64,000 nucleotides of DNA from Falsihalocynthiibacter arcticus (GCF_000812665.2 NZ_CP014327.1:2323501-2387500), one strand, 5' to 3'; positions 1 to 8,874 are shown, counted from the stretch's first letter. The notes: generated from the sequence alone by a model not told the origin. Numbers and translations are program-made.

Positions 1-172
1 TTACGTCGATGTCAGGATGTTGTTCGTTGAATTTTGGCAAAATGGCATCGAACGTCACATCAAAAGTAGACGCATACGGGTATGCAAATTCAATAGTGAC
101 AGTCTCTTGGGCCAATGCGATTTGCGACGAGGCAGCAACCAGTGCAGCAGCGCTTAGGGTGGTACGGATCAT
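1..172 (-). CDS. ABC transporter substrate-binding protein, N-terminal part
   Basis: Only the first 57 codons lie in the window; the gene runs off the left edge. The start codon is at 172 and is preceded on its strand by GGAGATAGAA. The product opens with a Sec signal peptide (MIRTTLSAAALVAASSQIAL, then AQ at the likely cleavage site) and continues into a mature start rich in Glu and aromatic residues ending FNEQHPDIDV, which is typical of family 1 carbohydrate-binding periplasmic proteins (UgpB/MalE type). It is the first gene of a minus-strand operon order when read with the permeases and ATPase at 264-3353, although it lies downstream of them. The ligand cannot be read from this stub. Confidence 0.8.
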   Translation of the reverse strand, partial: MIRTTLSAAALVAASSQIALAQETVTIEFAYPYASTFDVTFDAILPKFNEQHPDIDV

Positions 173-263
173 TTCTATCTCCAGTTTGCAGAATGCTCTG
201 GCGGAGGTGGGTGGGCACCAGAGCTGTTGGTCCGACGTGGCCGGATAGGGGAAAGGCTGCGGG

Positions 264-1232
264 CTATTTCATGCCGCTTAAGGTAATGCCTTCGATGAAT
301 CTTCGCTGGGCCAGTAGGAAGGCGACGATCAGCGGGGTGACGATGACAGTGGCGGTGGCCATCATTGGGCCGTAGAGACTGCCATCGATGTCAGCTTTGA
401 ATTCGCGCAATCCGAGCGGCGGGGTGAACAGGCTGCGATCACCAGTGATAACCATGCGCGGCCAGAAATAATCGTTCCAATGGGCCACAACACTGAAGAT
501 GGCAAAAGCCAACAAGGCTGGCACCGCCGTGGGCAGCATGACGCGCCAGACGATGCTAAGCTCGCCCATGCCGTCCATGCGCGCCGCGTCAATCAGCTCG
601 TCAGGGACGGTCATGAAGAATTGGCGCATCAAGAAAATGCCGAACACCGAGATCGTCCATGGCACGACGAGCGCCGCGTATGTGTTGATCAATCCGAGCT
701 TTGCGAGGCCGATATAAAGGGGCAGTGCTATGGCATGAACGGGGATCAGCAAGCAAAAAAGCACGAGGCCAAAGACCGTTTCACGTCCCCAGAACTTCAG
801 CTTCGAGAGGGCATAGGCGGCGGGTAGAGCCACGATGACCTGCAACAAAAATATCGAGCCTGTCACGATCATCCCATTGAGCAAGTAGCGCATCAGCGGC
901 GCCTCTTTAAAGGCGCTCGTGTAGTTGAAAACGGCAGGGCGGACCATGCAGCTGGCGCGCAGTTTTTCCACGAGCGCGCCAAGGATATCCGTATCGGTCA
1001 GGTTGGGGTAGTCGCCACGGGCGGCCTCGACATCGGCGCGATCTGGCATGCTGCTTCCAACGCAACGTTCATCGACCATCAGCTCTTGTGCCCCCATGAA
1101 CCCACCAATTCCGCGTTCGATTTCGGCAGGTGATTTGAGGGAGTAACTGACCATTTGATAGAACGGAACAATCACGATCAACGCCCCAACAAGAAGTAAA
1201 GCGTGTTTGAAAAATTCGCTGATACGTTTCAT
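264..1232 (-). CDS. Carbohydrate ABC transporter permease, MalG/UgpE type
   Basis: This is an inner-membrane permease of 322 residues with about six membrane segments. The cytoplasmic EAA-type loop is visible as DAARMDGMGELSIVWRVMLP near residue 225, the site that docks on the ATPase. It overlaps the upstream permease by four bases (ATGA at 1229-1232), so the two are translationally coupled and should form a heterodimer. One oddity is a roughly 70-residue periplasmic insertion between the first and second membrane segments (about residues 36-105), rich in acidic residues and holding Cys57 and Cys95. Most MalG-like proteins are shorter here. The substrate is probably a sugar or polyol, by family only. 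Confidence 0.88.
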   Translation of the reverse strand: MKRISEFFKHALLLVGALIVIVPFYQMVSYSLKSPAEIERGIGGFMGAQELMVDERCVGSSMPDRADVEAARGDYPNLTDTDILGALVEKLRASCMVRPAVFNYTSAFKEAPLMRYLLNGMIVTGSIFLLQVIVALPAAYALSKLKFWGRETVFGLVLFCLLIPVHAIALPLYIGLAKLGLINTYAALVVPWTISVFGIFLMRQFFMTVPDELIDAARMDGMGELSIVWRVMLPTAVPALLAFAIFSVVAHWNDYFWPRMVITGDRSLFTPPLGLREFKADIDGSLYGPMMATATVIVTPLIVAFLLAQRRFIEGITLSGMK

Positions 1233-2200
1233 GAGTAATGGACCTTACGCTCTGTGAGGCGGCGTTGAATGATGGTGATGATCATCACGAAGATGAGGAA
1301 AAGCATGGTGATGGCCGAGCCAATCCCGATCAGGTTTTGCTTGATGCCTTTTTCATAAATCGCGTACATCATCATGTAGGCAGATTTTGACGGACCGCCG
1401 CCTTGTGGGAACAGTGCCTCGACTGTGTCAAACACTTGGAACGCACGGATGCAGGTGATAGTGACGACAAAGACCGTCGTTGGCCCTAGCGCAGGCCACG
1501 TGACCAAGCGAAAACGCTCCCATCCGCTACGCGCCCCATCCATTTCTGCGGCGTTGTATAAATCGCGTGGGACACCGGTCAGTCCCGCGAGGTAGAGAAC
1601 CATATTGAACCCAAAGCCTTGCCAGATGCCGAGAAAGCAGATGACCCAAAGCGCATAGTCCTTGTCGCCCAACCACAGCGGCATCCCGTTTGCACAACCA
1701 TCCCCAAGCCACGGCCATAGGCGCTCGATCACGGTGCCGCAGCCCATTTGTAACGTGCGATTAACTGTGCCGATGGTCGGGTGAAGCATCAGCTCCCATA
1801 CGATTGCCATGGCCAGAAGCGTTGCCATCACGGGCAGGAAGTAGATGGTTTTGTAGATCTCTTTTCCACGCGCCAGCGAGTTGATGAGCAGTGCCGCCCC
1901 CAACCCGAGGCCTACGGAAATCGGGACGACAACGACAACATAAGTGAACGTCGCCCAGAGCATTTTTTCATAGGAGGATCGCGTAAAAATCTTTTCGTAG
2001 TTATCGAAGCCCACCCACTTCACCTCGGGGGCAGCCAGTGAATAATCGGTGAAACTCAAGACCAGCGCGCTTAGGATAGGTACAAGCAGAATCAATACCA
2101 TGAGCGTCAGCGCAGGGGCAATTAAAAGCCACGCGGTCCCTCGTTGGGATCGCGCTCGGCGGCGGGGGATATCTCGGGGCGAAGTGCCAAGAACGGCCAT
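1229..2200 (-). CDS. Carbohydrate ABC transporter permease, MalF/UgpA type
   Basis: The product is 323 residues if it starts at the ATG at 2200 (MAVLGTSPRD), directly after the ATPase stop. A longer open frame exists but would overlap the ATPase gene and gives a non-conserved N-terminus. There is a basic N-terminal tail (IPRRRARSQR), then six membrane segments and an EAA loop NAAEMDGARSGWERFRLVTW. As in its partner, a periplasmic loop (about residues 145-182) carries two cysteines, Cys154 and Cys169. It should pair with the MalG-like permease downstream and share the ATPase at 2202-3353. Confidence 0.88.
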   Translation of the reverse strand: MAVLGTSPRDIPRRRARSQRGTAWLLIAPALTLMVLILLVPILSALVLSFTDYSLAAPEVKWVGFDNYEKIFTRSSYEKMLWATFTYVVVVVPISVGLGLGAALLINSLARGKEIYKTIYFLPVMATLLAMAIVWELMLHPTIGTVNRTLQMGCGTVIERLWPWLGDGCANGMPLWLGDKDYALWVICFLGIWQGFGFNMVLYLAGLTGVPRDLYNAAEMDGARSGWERFRLVTWPALGPTTVFVVTITCIRAFQVFDTVEALFPQGGGPSKSAYMMMYAIYEKGIKQNLIGIGSAITMLFLIFVMIITIIQRRLTERKVHYS

Positions 2201-2201
2201 C

Positions 2202-3353
2202 TTAAACTGCCTCAACGAGATGCATGGCAGGAAATATGTGACGTTCACGTTTACCGTCCGCGTCAAAAAATAGCGCCGCGTTCGGGTCAAAACTCATGCC
2301 GACGACCTGATTGGGTTGCAGCACATCGTATTTCTCAGGCTCCGCCTTCATGATAATACGCGTCCCAAGGTCCTCGATAATAATCTGGGCAAAAAGCTCT
2401 GAGCCGAGGTGTTCCAGATGCACGACACGACCAGTCAGCATCGAATCCGCGCCTGTCATGCGCAGCATCTCGGGGCGCAGACCCATCTGAAGGGGGCCGC
2501 GACGTTTCGTTGTTGTGAGCGGCAGCACGCGCCCCATCAGCGACAGCTTCCCATTATGATCAGCTTCAACAGGTAGAACGTTAATTTTGGGCGAGCCAAT
2601 GAACTCGGCCACGCGTAAGTCGTCGGGGTCAGCGTAGACAATTTGCGGGGGCGCACATTGCAGTATCTCACCACCCATCATGACTGCAATGCGGTCAGAC
2701 ATGGTCATGGCCTCAACTTGGTCATGCGTCACGTAGATAAATGTGGCGCCTAATTTACGGTGAAGCTCGGCAATCTCGGTACGTGTATGAACACGCAATT
2801 TGGCATCAAGGTTCGAGAGAGGCTCATCCAAAAGAAAGGCTGCAGGCTGGCGAACAAGGGCGCGGCCAAGGGCAACACGTTGGCGCTGACCACCGGACAA
2901 TTCACTGGGCTTGCGATCGAGAAGTGCTTCAATCTCGAGCGTCTGAGCGGCCTCAAGAACCGCCGTGGCGATCTCTTGAATGCGGGCTTTGGCTTCAGGC
3001 ATAAAACGACCCGCCAAGGGCAAACGCTGCCACGTGTTCAGGTTGCGCATTTGTAGCGGCACGGCGATGTTTTCTGCGACGCTGAGGTGCGGATAAAGCG
3101 CGTAAGATTGGAAAACCATCGACAAGTTTCGATCCGATGCGCGGATCCCCGTAACGGGTTCGTTGCCGATGCAAATGCTGCCTTCGCTTTCTTTCTCGAG
3201 CCCCGCGATGATGCGCAGCAATGTCGACTTGCCACAACCAGACGGGCCAACTAGGGAGACAAATTCTCCATCAGAGATTGTTAAGTCGATGCCTTGAAGA
3301 ATTTGAACATCGCCAAATGCTTTGCGCAGCCCTTTGATAGAAACCTCGGCCAT
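2202..3353 (-). CDS. ABC transporter ATP-binding protein, UgpC/MalK family
   Basis: This 383-residue ATPase powers the importer. Visible motifs are Walker A GPSGCGKST (about residues 37-45), the Q-loop MVFQSYALYPHLS, the signature LSGGQRQRVALGRAL, Walker B FLLDEPLSNLD and the switch histidine VTHDQ. The C-terminal third (from about residue 240) has the TOBE/OB-fold composition of the MalK/UgpC subfamily (VRVAEFIGSPKINVLPVE). It is the first gene of the minus-strand operon and starts about 105 bases from the divergent LysR gene, so the shared gap is the likely regulatory region. UgpC-type subunits serve many sugars, so the name does not fix the substrate. Confidence 0.92.
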   Translation of the reverse strand: MAEVSIKGLRKAFGDVQILQGIDLTISDGEFVSLVGPSGCGKSTLLRIIAGLEKESEGSICIGNEPVTGIRASDRNLSMVFQSYALYPHLSVAENIAVPLQMRNLNTWQRLPLAGRFMPEAKARIQEIATAVLEAAQTLEIEALLDRKPSELSGGQRQRVALGRALVRQPAAFLLDEPLSNLDAKLRVHTRTEIAELHRKLGATFIYVTHDQVEAMTMSDRIAVMMGGEILQCAPPQIVYADPDDLRVAEFIGSPKINVLPVEADHNGKLSLMGRVLPLTTTKRRGPLQMGLRPEMLRMTGADSMLTGRVVHLEHLGSELFAQIIIEDLGTRIIMKAEPEKYDVLQPNQVVGMSFDPNAALFFDADGKRERHIFPAMHLVEAV

Positions 3354-3458
3354 ACGGCACCTCCGGAATTATGATTCGAGGGATGTATAGTGAGGGAATA
3401 TGCGATATAGGTGACACAATATAAGTTTTAGTTATGGGTATGATAGCGAGATCATCAA

Positions 3459-4340
3459 ATGAAACGACTTAGTTCTTCCCAAATTAGGGTCTTCAATGAA
3501 GTTGCCAGCCAAGGCAGCTTTTCAGATGCAGCACGTGCGCTCAGCGTCTCGCAGCCGGCTATCACGGCGCATATTCGAACCGTGGAAAAAGCATATGACG
3601 TTAGGCTGTTTGAGCGCTCCGGGACGGGCGCGCGCCTGACACAAATAGGTCGACGTCTTTTCCAGCGCACAGCGTCAATGCGCGATACCGAAAGAGAAGC
3701 TGCCGAAATTTTGGAACGCGCCCACATGCTCGAGGTTGGCGAGCTTTCTATCGCTTGCGGCGCCCCTGGACCTGCGATGCAGCTCGTGTCACGATTTCAA
3801 AAATCCTATCCAGGTGTCCGGTTGCAACTGTTGTTTGGCAATTGGCAAGAAGTCGTAAATGCCGTCAGGGATCGCAAGGCCGATCTTGGCCTGTTGACCG
3901 ATGCGCCTGAAGCGGATGACATTGTGAAGCAAGCTTTTGCGAGTCAAAAAATTGTCGCTTTGGTGCCTCAGGGCCATCCCCTGGCGCAGCGTCGAAAATT
4001 GTCTCTCAATGAGTTGGAACACGAACCAGTCTTGTTTCGAACCGGAAACTCCCAAACCCAACGTGCCGTGAATGCGGTACTGGAGCAAAATGGACTAGAG
4101 ATCAAACCCCTGTTGGTTCTGGAAGCGCGCGAGGCGATATACGAAGCCTGCGCGCAGGGCGTTGGCATTGGCTTCATGTTTGATGGGGCATCAACTCGTC
4201 GCGATGGCGTGGTTCGGCTTCCGGTGTCCCAACTCCCAGAAACACATTCCGAAGAAGCGTTTTGCTTGGCCTCTAAGCGGAATCTCCGCGCCATAGATGC
4301 ATTCTTCTCGATGATAAGTTGCGAGGCGTCGTCGATTTGA
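3459..4340 (+). CDS. LysR-family transcriptional regulator
   Basis: The protein is 293 residues. It has an N-terminal winged helix-turn-helix (QIRVFNEVASQGSFSDAARA then LSVSQPAITAHIRTVEKA, about residues 8-50) and a periplasmic-binding-like effector domain from about residue 90 (GELSIACGAPGPAMQLVSRF). It is divergent from the sugar ABC operon across a 105-base gap, the usual arrangement for a LysR protein that controls its neighbour. The gap is AT-rich and contains GATATAGGTGACACAATATA, but I could not define a clear T-N11-A site. The effector is unknown. Confidence 0.9.
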   Translation: MKRLSSSQIRVFNEVASQGSFSDAARALSVSQPAITAHIRTVEKAYDVRLFERSGTGARLTQIGRRLFQRTASMRDTEREAAEILERAHMLEVGELSIACGAPGPAMQLVSRFQKSYPGVRLQLLFGNWQEVVNAVRDRKADLGLLTDAPEADDIVKQAFASQKIVALVPQGHPLAQRRKLSLNELEHEPVLFRTGNSQTQRAVNAVLEQNGLEIKPLLVLEAREAIYEACAQGVGIGFMFDGASTRRDGVVRLPVSQLPETHSEEAFCLASKRNLRAIDAFFSMISCEASSI

Positions 4341-5261
4341 TCCGGCAACGTCATCAGTGTGCAGCTCGCACGTTGTTGCTTTTAATAATTGCATGCTGCC
4401 GAATAGCTTTGGCCCTCAAAATGCACTTTTAGTGCATAGACAGCCCTGATGCACCGCGCAGCAAAGCAGAAGTTGAATGAGCGCCCGCTGAACCCGCCCT
4501 AACGGCGCATTTGATTGTGCGCTATGGCTGTTTACCTATGAATTTGGATGTGAACGGTCAGTGATTTTTTTGGCAATGCGGGCGCAGGTATAAATTCAGC
4601 CTTTTGTCTAGGCTGCAAAAAATCGGATTTTCAGGCGAGTATAAATTATGGGAACAGCAATTTTACTTGATATCTTATCCGTGGTCCTGATCGACCAGAT
4701 GCAACGGTTCGAGACGATGAAGAAAGACGGTGCTCGCTCGCTAGGCTCAGCCGCTCATGTTCATTCCCTGCCGGCATTTGCTCTAATGCTTTCTTTACAT
4801 CGTGACGCTTCTTTTGAAGTGAGTTAGGCATCAGCATCTTCGTTTCATGCAAGATCACCCCCGTGACTTTTACTGGTGTGCCTCGGCTAGCCTCTTCTTT
4901 CTTCTCCTTTGTTTGATGCCCATGTTTGCGCAGAATCTGCTTGATCGACCAGAGATCGCCCGTGATTATACCAATGTGGAAGGGGCTAGTTTTTCGGGTT
5001 TAGAAATGCCGAGCGTGTCCTCGTTTACGGGAAACCACCATTTAGCCGCCAAGTTTTTCAATCATGCCGCCGTCAACGGCACGCGATTTTTTCATTTAAT
5101 TCTACCCCAAACGCAGTATTCAAAACCGCCAGAACAGATACTTTCATTTGGCATTTGAGCACGACATTCCATCCCATAAAAACAATCGTCACAGTTAGTT
5201 GCTCGCAGTTGACATAATCCCACCACATCGCCCAACAGTCAAAATTTGTTACAAAATCCTT
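4341..5261. other. Intergenic stretch without a convincing gene
   Basis: This stretch of about 920 bases lies between the LysR gene and the dehydrogenase relic. Two short open frames (about 4646-4858 minus and 4847-5158 plus) overlap each other, lack good ribosome-binding sites and match nothing I recognise. Base composition becomes AT-rich after 4560, with several TATAAAT-like boxes. It looks like decayed DNA beside the IS5 insertion. Confidence 0.4.
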
Positions 5262-5395
5262 TCAATGCCCCCCAACCCGAATTAGCATTTTTAATGTTTC
5301 TGGGTTGGCTTCAAGACACTCGAACGCACCCTGGATTTCTTCAGGATTGACAATATCTGTGATAATGGCTGTGGCATCAATTGCACCTGTCGCTA
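5262..5395 (-). pseudogene. C-terminal stub of a zinc-type alcohol/polyol dehydrogenase
   Basis: Read on the minus strand, the 44 codons before the TGA at 5262-5264 give LATGAIDATAIITDIVNPEE followed by IQGAFECLEANPETLKMLIR. This is the ending of medium-chain zinc dehydrogenases of the threonine/sorbitol/galactitol-phosphate type (the 'lasG-D-.plIT...p...ea' tail). The rest of the gene is missing: the frame runs directly into the end of the IS5 element at 5396, and the DNA beyond the other end of that element (6277 onward) does not continue it. The insertion was therefore followed by deletion or rearrangement. Confidence 0.6.
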
Positions 5396-6276
5396 GGATC
5401 AGGACCTATTAAACTTGTTTCTTATTTAAGTAGGTTGTGATTCATTTTACCCATCCATAACGGAGGTGATATGAGCAATCTTTTCTGGTTAACCGAAGAG
5501 CAAATGGTGCGGCTTCGGCCCTATTTTCCGAGAGTGCGTGGCCGCGCCCGAGTGGATGATCGGCGTGTATTGAGCGGCATAATTTTCATTAACCGCAATG
5601 GGTTACGGTGGTGTGATGTCCCTACCGAATATGGTCCGGCTAAGACGTTATACAACCGATGGAAACGTTGGAGCGATTTGGGTGTGTTTGCTCAAATACT
5701 CGCGGGATTGAGTGCTGAAAGTCCTGACAATAAGACGCTCTCAATCGACGCAACTTATCTAAAAGCACATCGCACAGCTTCAAGTCTGAGGTTAAAAAAA
5801 AGGGGTGTGGTCGACTGATTGGGCTTACCAAGGGCGGGATGAATACAAAACTTCATGCCGTCACGGATACGCTGGGTCGGCCTATTAGGTTTATATTAAC
5901 GGCTGGTCAACCCTCTCAGCGATGCAAGCATCGCCTGCCGGGCAATGGTACAGTGATTATACTGGTGCGGCTGCACTATTGGAACGCTTACCAAGTGCGC
6001 AATGGTTGCTGGCAGACAGGGGCTATGATGCTGATTGGTTTAGGAAATCTCTCATAGACTGTGGCATACAACCCTGCATACCTGGACGAAAGTCGCGTAA
6101 GAAGACCATCAAATACGACAAGCGACGTTACAAGAGACGCAATCGCATCGAGCGTATGTTCGGAAAGCTAAAAGATTGGCGGCGGGTCTCAACTCGGTAT
6201 GATCGCTGCCCAAACGTATTCATGTCCGCAATTGCTCTCGCAGCTACGGTTTTGTTTTGGTTATGAGTCCTGAGCC
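5396..6276 (+). mobile_element. IS5-family element (IS427 group), complete ends, transposase damaged
   Basis: The ends are imperfect inverted repeats: GGATCAGGACCTATTAA at 5396 and, read inward from 6276, GGCTCAGGACTCATAA. Both ends are flanked by TA (5394-5395 and 6277-6278), consistent with the 2-3 bp target duplication of this group. The 881-bp element carries one split transposase gene. It was inserted into, or now borders, a dehydrogenase relic on the left. Confidence 0.8.
5471..6266 (+). pseudogene. IS5/IS427-group transposase, split over three frames
   Basis: The first part (115 codons) has the N-terminal signature of the group (FWLTEEQMVRLRPYFPRVRG, then VDDRRVLSGIIF and NRNGLRW). 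After the A8-G4 run at 5794-5805 the protein continues in the -1 frame (GLTKGGMNTKLHAVTDTLGR), which matches the programmed -1 frameshift used by this group. A second shift is not normal: about 35 extra bases (5911-5945, containing the palindrome CGATGCAAGCATCG) separate LTAGQ from SDYTGAAALLERL and move the frame again. The catalytic C-terminal part follows (LLADRGYDADWF, then RRNRIERMFGKLKDWRR). This copy is probably inactive unless supplied in trans. Confidence 0.75.
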
Positions 6277-6386
6277 TAATCCGCTGACAGATTTTCTAGA
6301 CCGTTATGTAATCGATAGTGTGTGCGAGCCTAGGAATGTAATAACGAGAGAAATTCAGGCTGCAGAATGACTGCAATGGTCTTCCC

Positions 6387-6549
6387 TTACTTGGACTTGC
6401 TGAAGCTTGAATTCGGAAAGTAAGGCTGAAGCCGCGCCATCCGCGCGTCGGTCAACCAGAATAAACTGTTCATCTTGCCCCCCCCTGAACTTCGGGGGCT
6501 TGAAACACGCAGCTGGGATGGCCGCAACCAAATTAATGGGTCCAGAGCC
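6387..6549 (-). mobile_element. Left-end remnant of a second IS427-group element
   Basis: Read on the minus strand from 6549, the sequence starts GGCTCTGGACCCATTAA, close to the end of the element at 5396, and is again flanked by TA (6550-6551). It then encodes 28 codons starting at 6473: MNSLFWLTDARMARLQPYFP and then NSSFSKSK before a stop at 6387. This is the conserved transposase N-terminus of this IS group, cut off. The rest of the element is gone, so it is a relic and not a functional copy. Confidence 0.65.
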
Positions 6550-6560
6550 TAGCTGAACAA

Positions 6561-7565
6561 TCAATCAAAATACTCGACTTGAATATTATACTTGGTGGCG
6601 AAATTACGAATATTTTCGGCTACCTTCTGTCCGCCGTTTTTTTCTGTGTTGCAGATGCGGATCTTCTTGATGTCCCTTCTGAAATGCAACTCCGCGTGAA
6701 TGTGCCCCTCGACATAGGAAGTCGGGGATAGATTGTATTTTTTCTTGATGATCGCGCATTTTTCACGGGGCGCGGTATCTCCAAGAGATGTATCCATCAG
6801 CAGTTCAAAAAGGTTGTTGGACATGTTCACAATCAGCCGTTGCATGTGGTGGTAATTGGCCATCTTAGTCGACTGGACGTGTTCAGCGGTGTTTTTTGTC
6901 TTGGCAATAGGATCGTATTTTGAGGAAACGTCATCGAAAGAATCCGTGTGAATGAAAGTCATGTTGGGTTTTAGGTGATCCGCCAGCACAAAATGCGAAC
7001 GGCCCCATTGCGCCCCCATGCCGTCGATCACGCTGGGAAAATTGACTGAGCAGTAACGCGGGCGGATTACGCCCGCGAATTTCGGGCTGGTCGATACGGC
7101 AAAACTCGCCAACCGCGCACCGGCAGCTTTCTCGCCTGTCGTCGCGGTTGAGCTGTCGACGCCTACTCGTTCGCCATAGCGGAACATCTTCATCTCGACT
7201 TCATTGCGGGTATCACCCATCGGTGCGCCAGCCTGGCGATGTTTCTCGAATTTGGTCATGTATTTTGAATCGGATTTGGAAGAAGCAAAAAATTCCTGAG
7301 CCCTAAAATTGATGTTGAGATCGGCATCGCGCATGAGTTTGACCATCACTTGGACAAGCTCTTTGCTGTACTTATCGAGCAATGGATTGCCTTGGACATC
7401 TGCCCGGGTCTGGTCGAAGTGCTTTAGCACGCGTTCCTGTGCCGCTTTCGCATCCCGATCAAGCGTCAGTTCAATAGCTTTGTTCATCAGGCTTGCGGTT
7501 TCCTGCATGGCTAACCTTGCCAGTACTTCGTCCCTAATTCTGGCCTTTTTTTTCGACGGTGACAT
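6561..7565 (-). CDS. Uncharacterised protein, weakly DUF3626-like
   Basis: This is a 334-residue soluble protein if it starts at the ATG at 7565, which is preceded by GGGAG at good spacing. A longer frame (to 7772) exists but lacks support. The first 110 residues are highly charged and helical (KKKARIRDEVLARLAMQETA). The C-terminal half has ordered motifs: RPRYCSVNF (168-176), WGRSHFVLADHL (187-198), HTDSFDD (206-212) and YVEGHIHAEL (284-293). The order 'RP.Y...N / G.sh..L / ftxxDs / yvE.qiHg' recalls DUF3626-type proteins, a family of unknown function with toxin-like features. That assignment is memory-based and weak. The gene stands alone, bordered by an IS relic, as mobile cargo genes often are. 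Confidence 0.55.
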   Translation of the reverse strand: MSPSKKKARIRDEVLARLAMQETASLMNKAIELTLDRDAKAAQERVLKHFDQTRADVQGNPLLDKYSKELVQVMVKLMRDADLNINFRAQEFFASSKSDSKYMTKFEKHRQAGAPMGDTRNEVEMKMFRYGERVGVDSSTATTGEKAAGARLASFAVSTSPKFAGVIRPRYCSVNFPSVIDGMGAQWGRSHFVLADHLKPNMTFIHTDSFDDVSSKYDPIAKTKNTAEHVQSTKMANYHHMQRLIVNMSNNLFELLMDTSLGDTAPREKCAIIKKKYNLSPTSYVEGHIHAELHFRRDIKKIRICNTEKNGGQKVAENIRNFATKYNIQVEYFD

Positions 7566-8101
7566 GGCGTACTCCCAGTAATTCCCACTAACTTCAATAG
7601 AGCCAAAAAAGCCTTTGGCCAGCAGCCTCGGCGTCAACGATAATGACGAGTAACTTAATCCCTCGAATTTTTTTATCCGACATTCCCCAAGTTGAATGCC
7701 CTTCGTTCCATGTTGCAGCCATTTTGCGCCCCGATCAAGCTTCTCGGGCAATTTGTGCCGAGGTCTGGGCATCTAACGCACAAATTGAGCGTGATTTATA
7801 GTCTCGGCGGCGGGGGAGATCCGGATTCTGGCCTGCTCGACGCCGTTTCGAACAGACCGGTCTAGCCGCCTTCAGTGCTGCGTAAGTTTCTTTAGAGGCG
7901 GTCGCGGGAAGGCTTGTGTTGTCGCAATAATTTGCGAGATTTATTACATCAAAGACCATTTCGGGCAACATTTCCAGCTTCAGACGGCCTCAGTAAATTC
8001 TTATCTCAGCTAAATTCGGCATAGTTGACCATTTTCTGCTCCATGGGAGTTGTTTTGCGGAATTTGAAGCAGTCAAAATGCGTAGAAAAATCCCAAGTGA
8101 T
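7566..8101. other. Intergenic region with no supported gene
   Basis: This region of about 535 bases lies between the uncharacterised gene and the TetR gene. A 78-codon minus-strand frame at 7735-7971 has no recognisable motif and no clear ribosome-binding site. I see no promoter or terminator that I can defend beyond the start region of the gene at 7565. Confidence 0.35.
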
Positions 8102-8806
8102 TTATGGGGCCGCGATCTTCCCTAGCATACTGTATCGTTGCACCGTATCTTCTAGTTTTTGCGGGGAGCTTATTGCCCCGTTGAAAAATGTCTTCACCGT
8201 GTTTGTAACCGCGATTCTAACGTCAATTTCAACGGGTTCGCCGTAAATGTATTTCCGAATTGCGATATAAAACACGGCGCCGTGCAGCCCCCAAAAAAGC
8301 TCGAGTTCTGCTTCGCTCAGAGGGGCGGTGTTCGCACCTTGATCAAGCTCGCAACGGAGTTCCATCGCGGCAGGGCGAATGATTTTAGTGCGGATGATGT
8401 CGAGGTAACGTTCTGTCAGACCATAAGATTTCAGCCCAGAGGATACAAAAATCCGGACCCAGTCATAGTCAAACACACGCGCAGCGTATTCAATATAGAA
8501 CTGGGTCAGTCGGTCTTGCAGACTGAGGCTGCGGTCCAACACCAATGGCTCCCAATCGGGGTTCCACCGCTTCACATAAATATGGTCATAGACCCGTTCA
8601 ATTAGCGCGTCTTTGCTCTCGAAATGTCGGTAGATCACAGCGTGCGAAATCCCCATTCGTTTTGCAAGTTCGCGGGTCTGCCCTTCAAACCCACATTCAG
8701 CAAAGAACCGTACCGCTTCCGAGATTATCAATTTCTCGCGGTCCTCGCGGCGCATGTTTTTACGGCGCGGTTGCGCGGCGATTGTTGGGTTGTCTGAACC
8801 TGCCAT
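8102..8806 (-). CDS. TetR-family transcriptional regulator
   Basis: The protein is 234 residues. The DNA-binding domain covers about residues 20-65: EKLIISEAVRFFAECGFEGQ then TRELAKRMGISHAVIYRHFE, the classic TetR helix-turn-helix ending in YRHF. The C-terminal two thirds are helical and form the ligand-binding/dimer part. It is divergent from the molybdenum hydroxylase operon; two copies of ACCA-N2-TGGT lie in the 150-base gap, and one sits next to a good promoter. The inference is a ligand-relieved repressor of the downstream hydroxylase/TRAP genes, sensing the hydroxylase substrate or a product. Confidence 0.9.
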   Translation of the reverse strand: MAGSDNPTIAAQPRRKNMRREDREKLIISEAVRFFAECGFEGQTRELAKRMGISHAVIYRHFESKDALIERVYDHIYVKRWNPDWEPLVLDRSLSLQDRLTQFYIEYAARVFDYDWVRIFVSSGLKSYGLTERYLDIIRTKIIRPAAMELRCELDQGANTAPLSEAELELFWGLHGAVFYIAIRKYIYGEPVEIDVRIAVTNTVKTFFNGAISSPQKLEDTVQRYSMLGKIAAP

Positions 8807-8854
8807 AAATTTCTCACTTTAGTTTCTTTCAGTATAGCCCGACTTAATGAAATA

Positions 8855-8864
8855 ACCAAGTGGT
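8855..8864. promoter_or_regulatory. Candidate TetR operator 1
   Basis: ACCAAGTGGT is a perfect ACCA-N2-TGGT palindrome. It extends to the right as CACTTTT, and the same extension appears inverted at operator 2. It lies between the divergent TetR and hydroxylase genes, just upstream of the -35 box at 8875. Binding here would also affect the regulator's own promoter. Confidence 0.6.
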
Positions 8865-8874
8865 CACTTTTTTC

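Noticed and set aside
4847-5158. 103-codon open frame as a small secreted protein
   Set aside because: It has a signal-like start, but no ribosome-binding site, no recognisable motifs, and overlaps another spurious frame in decayed DNA.
7735-7971. 78-codon minus-strand frame upstream of the uncharacterised gene
   Set aside because: Arg-rich, no motif, no ribosome-binding site, and overlaps the unsupported N-terminal extension of the neighbour.
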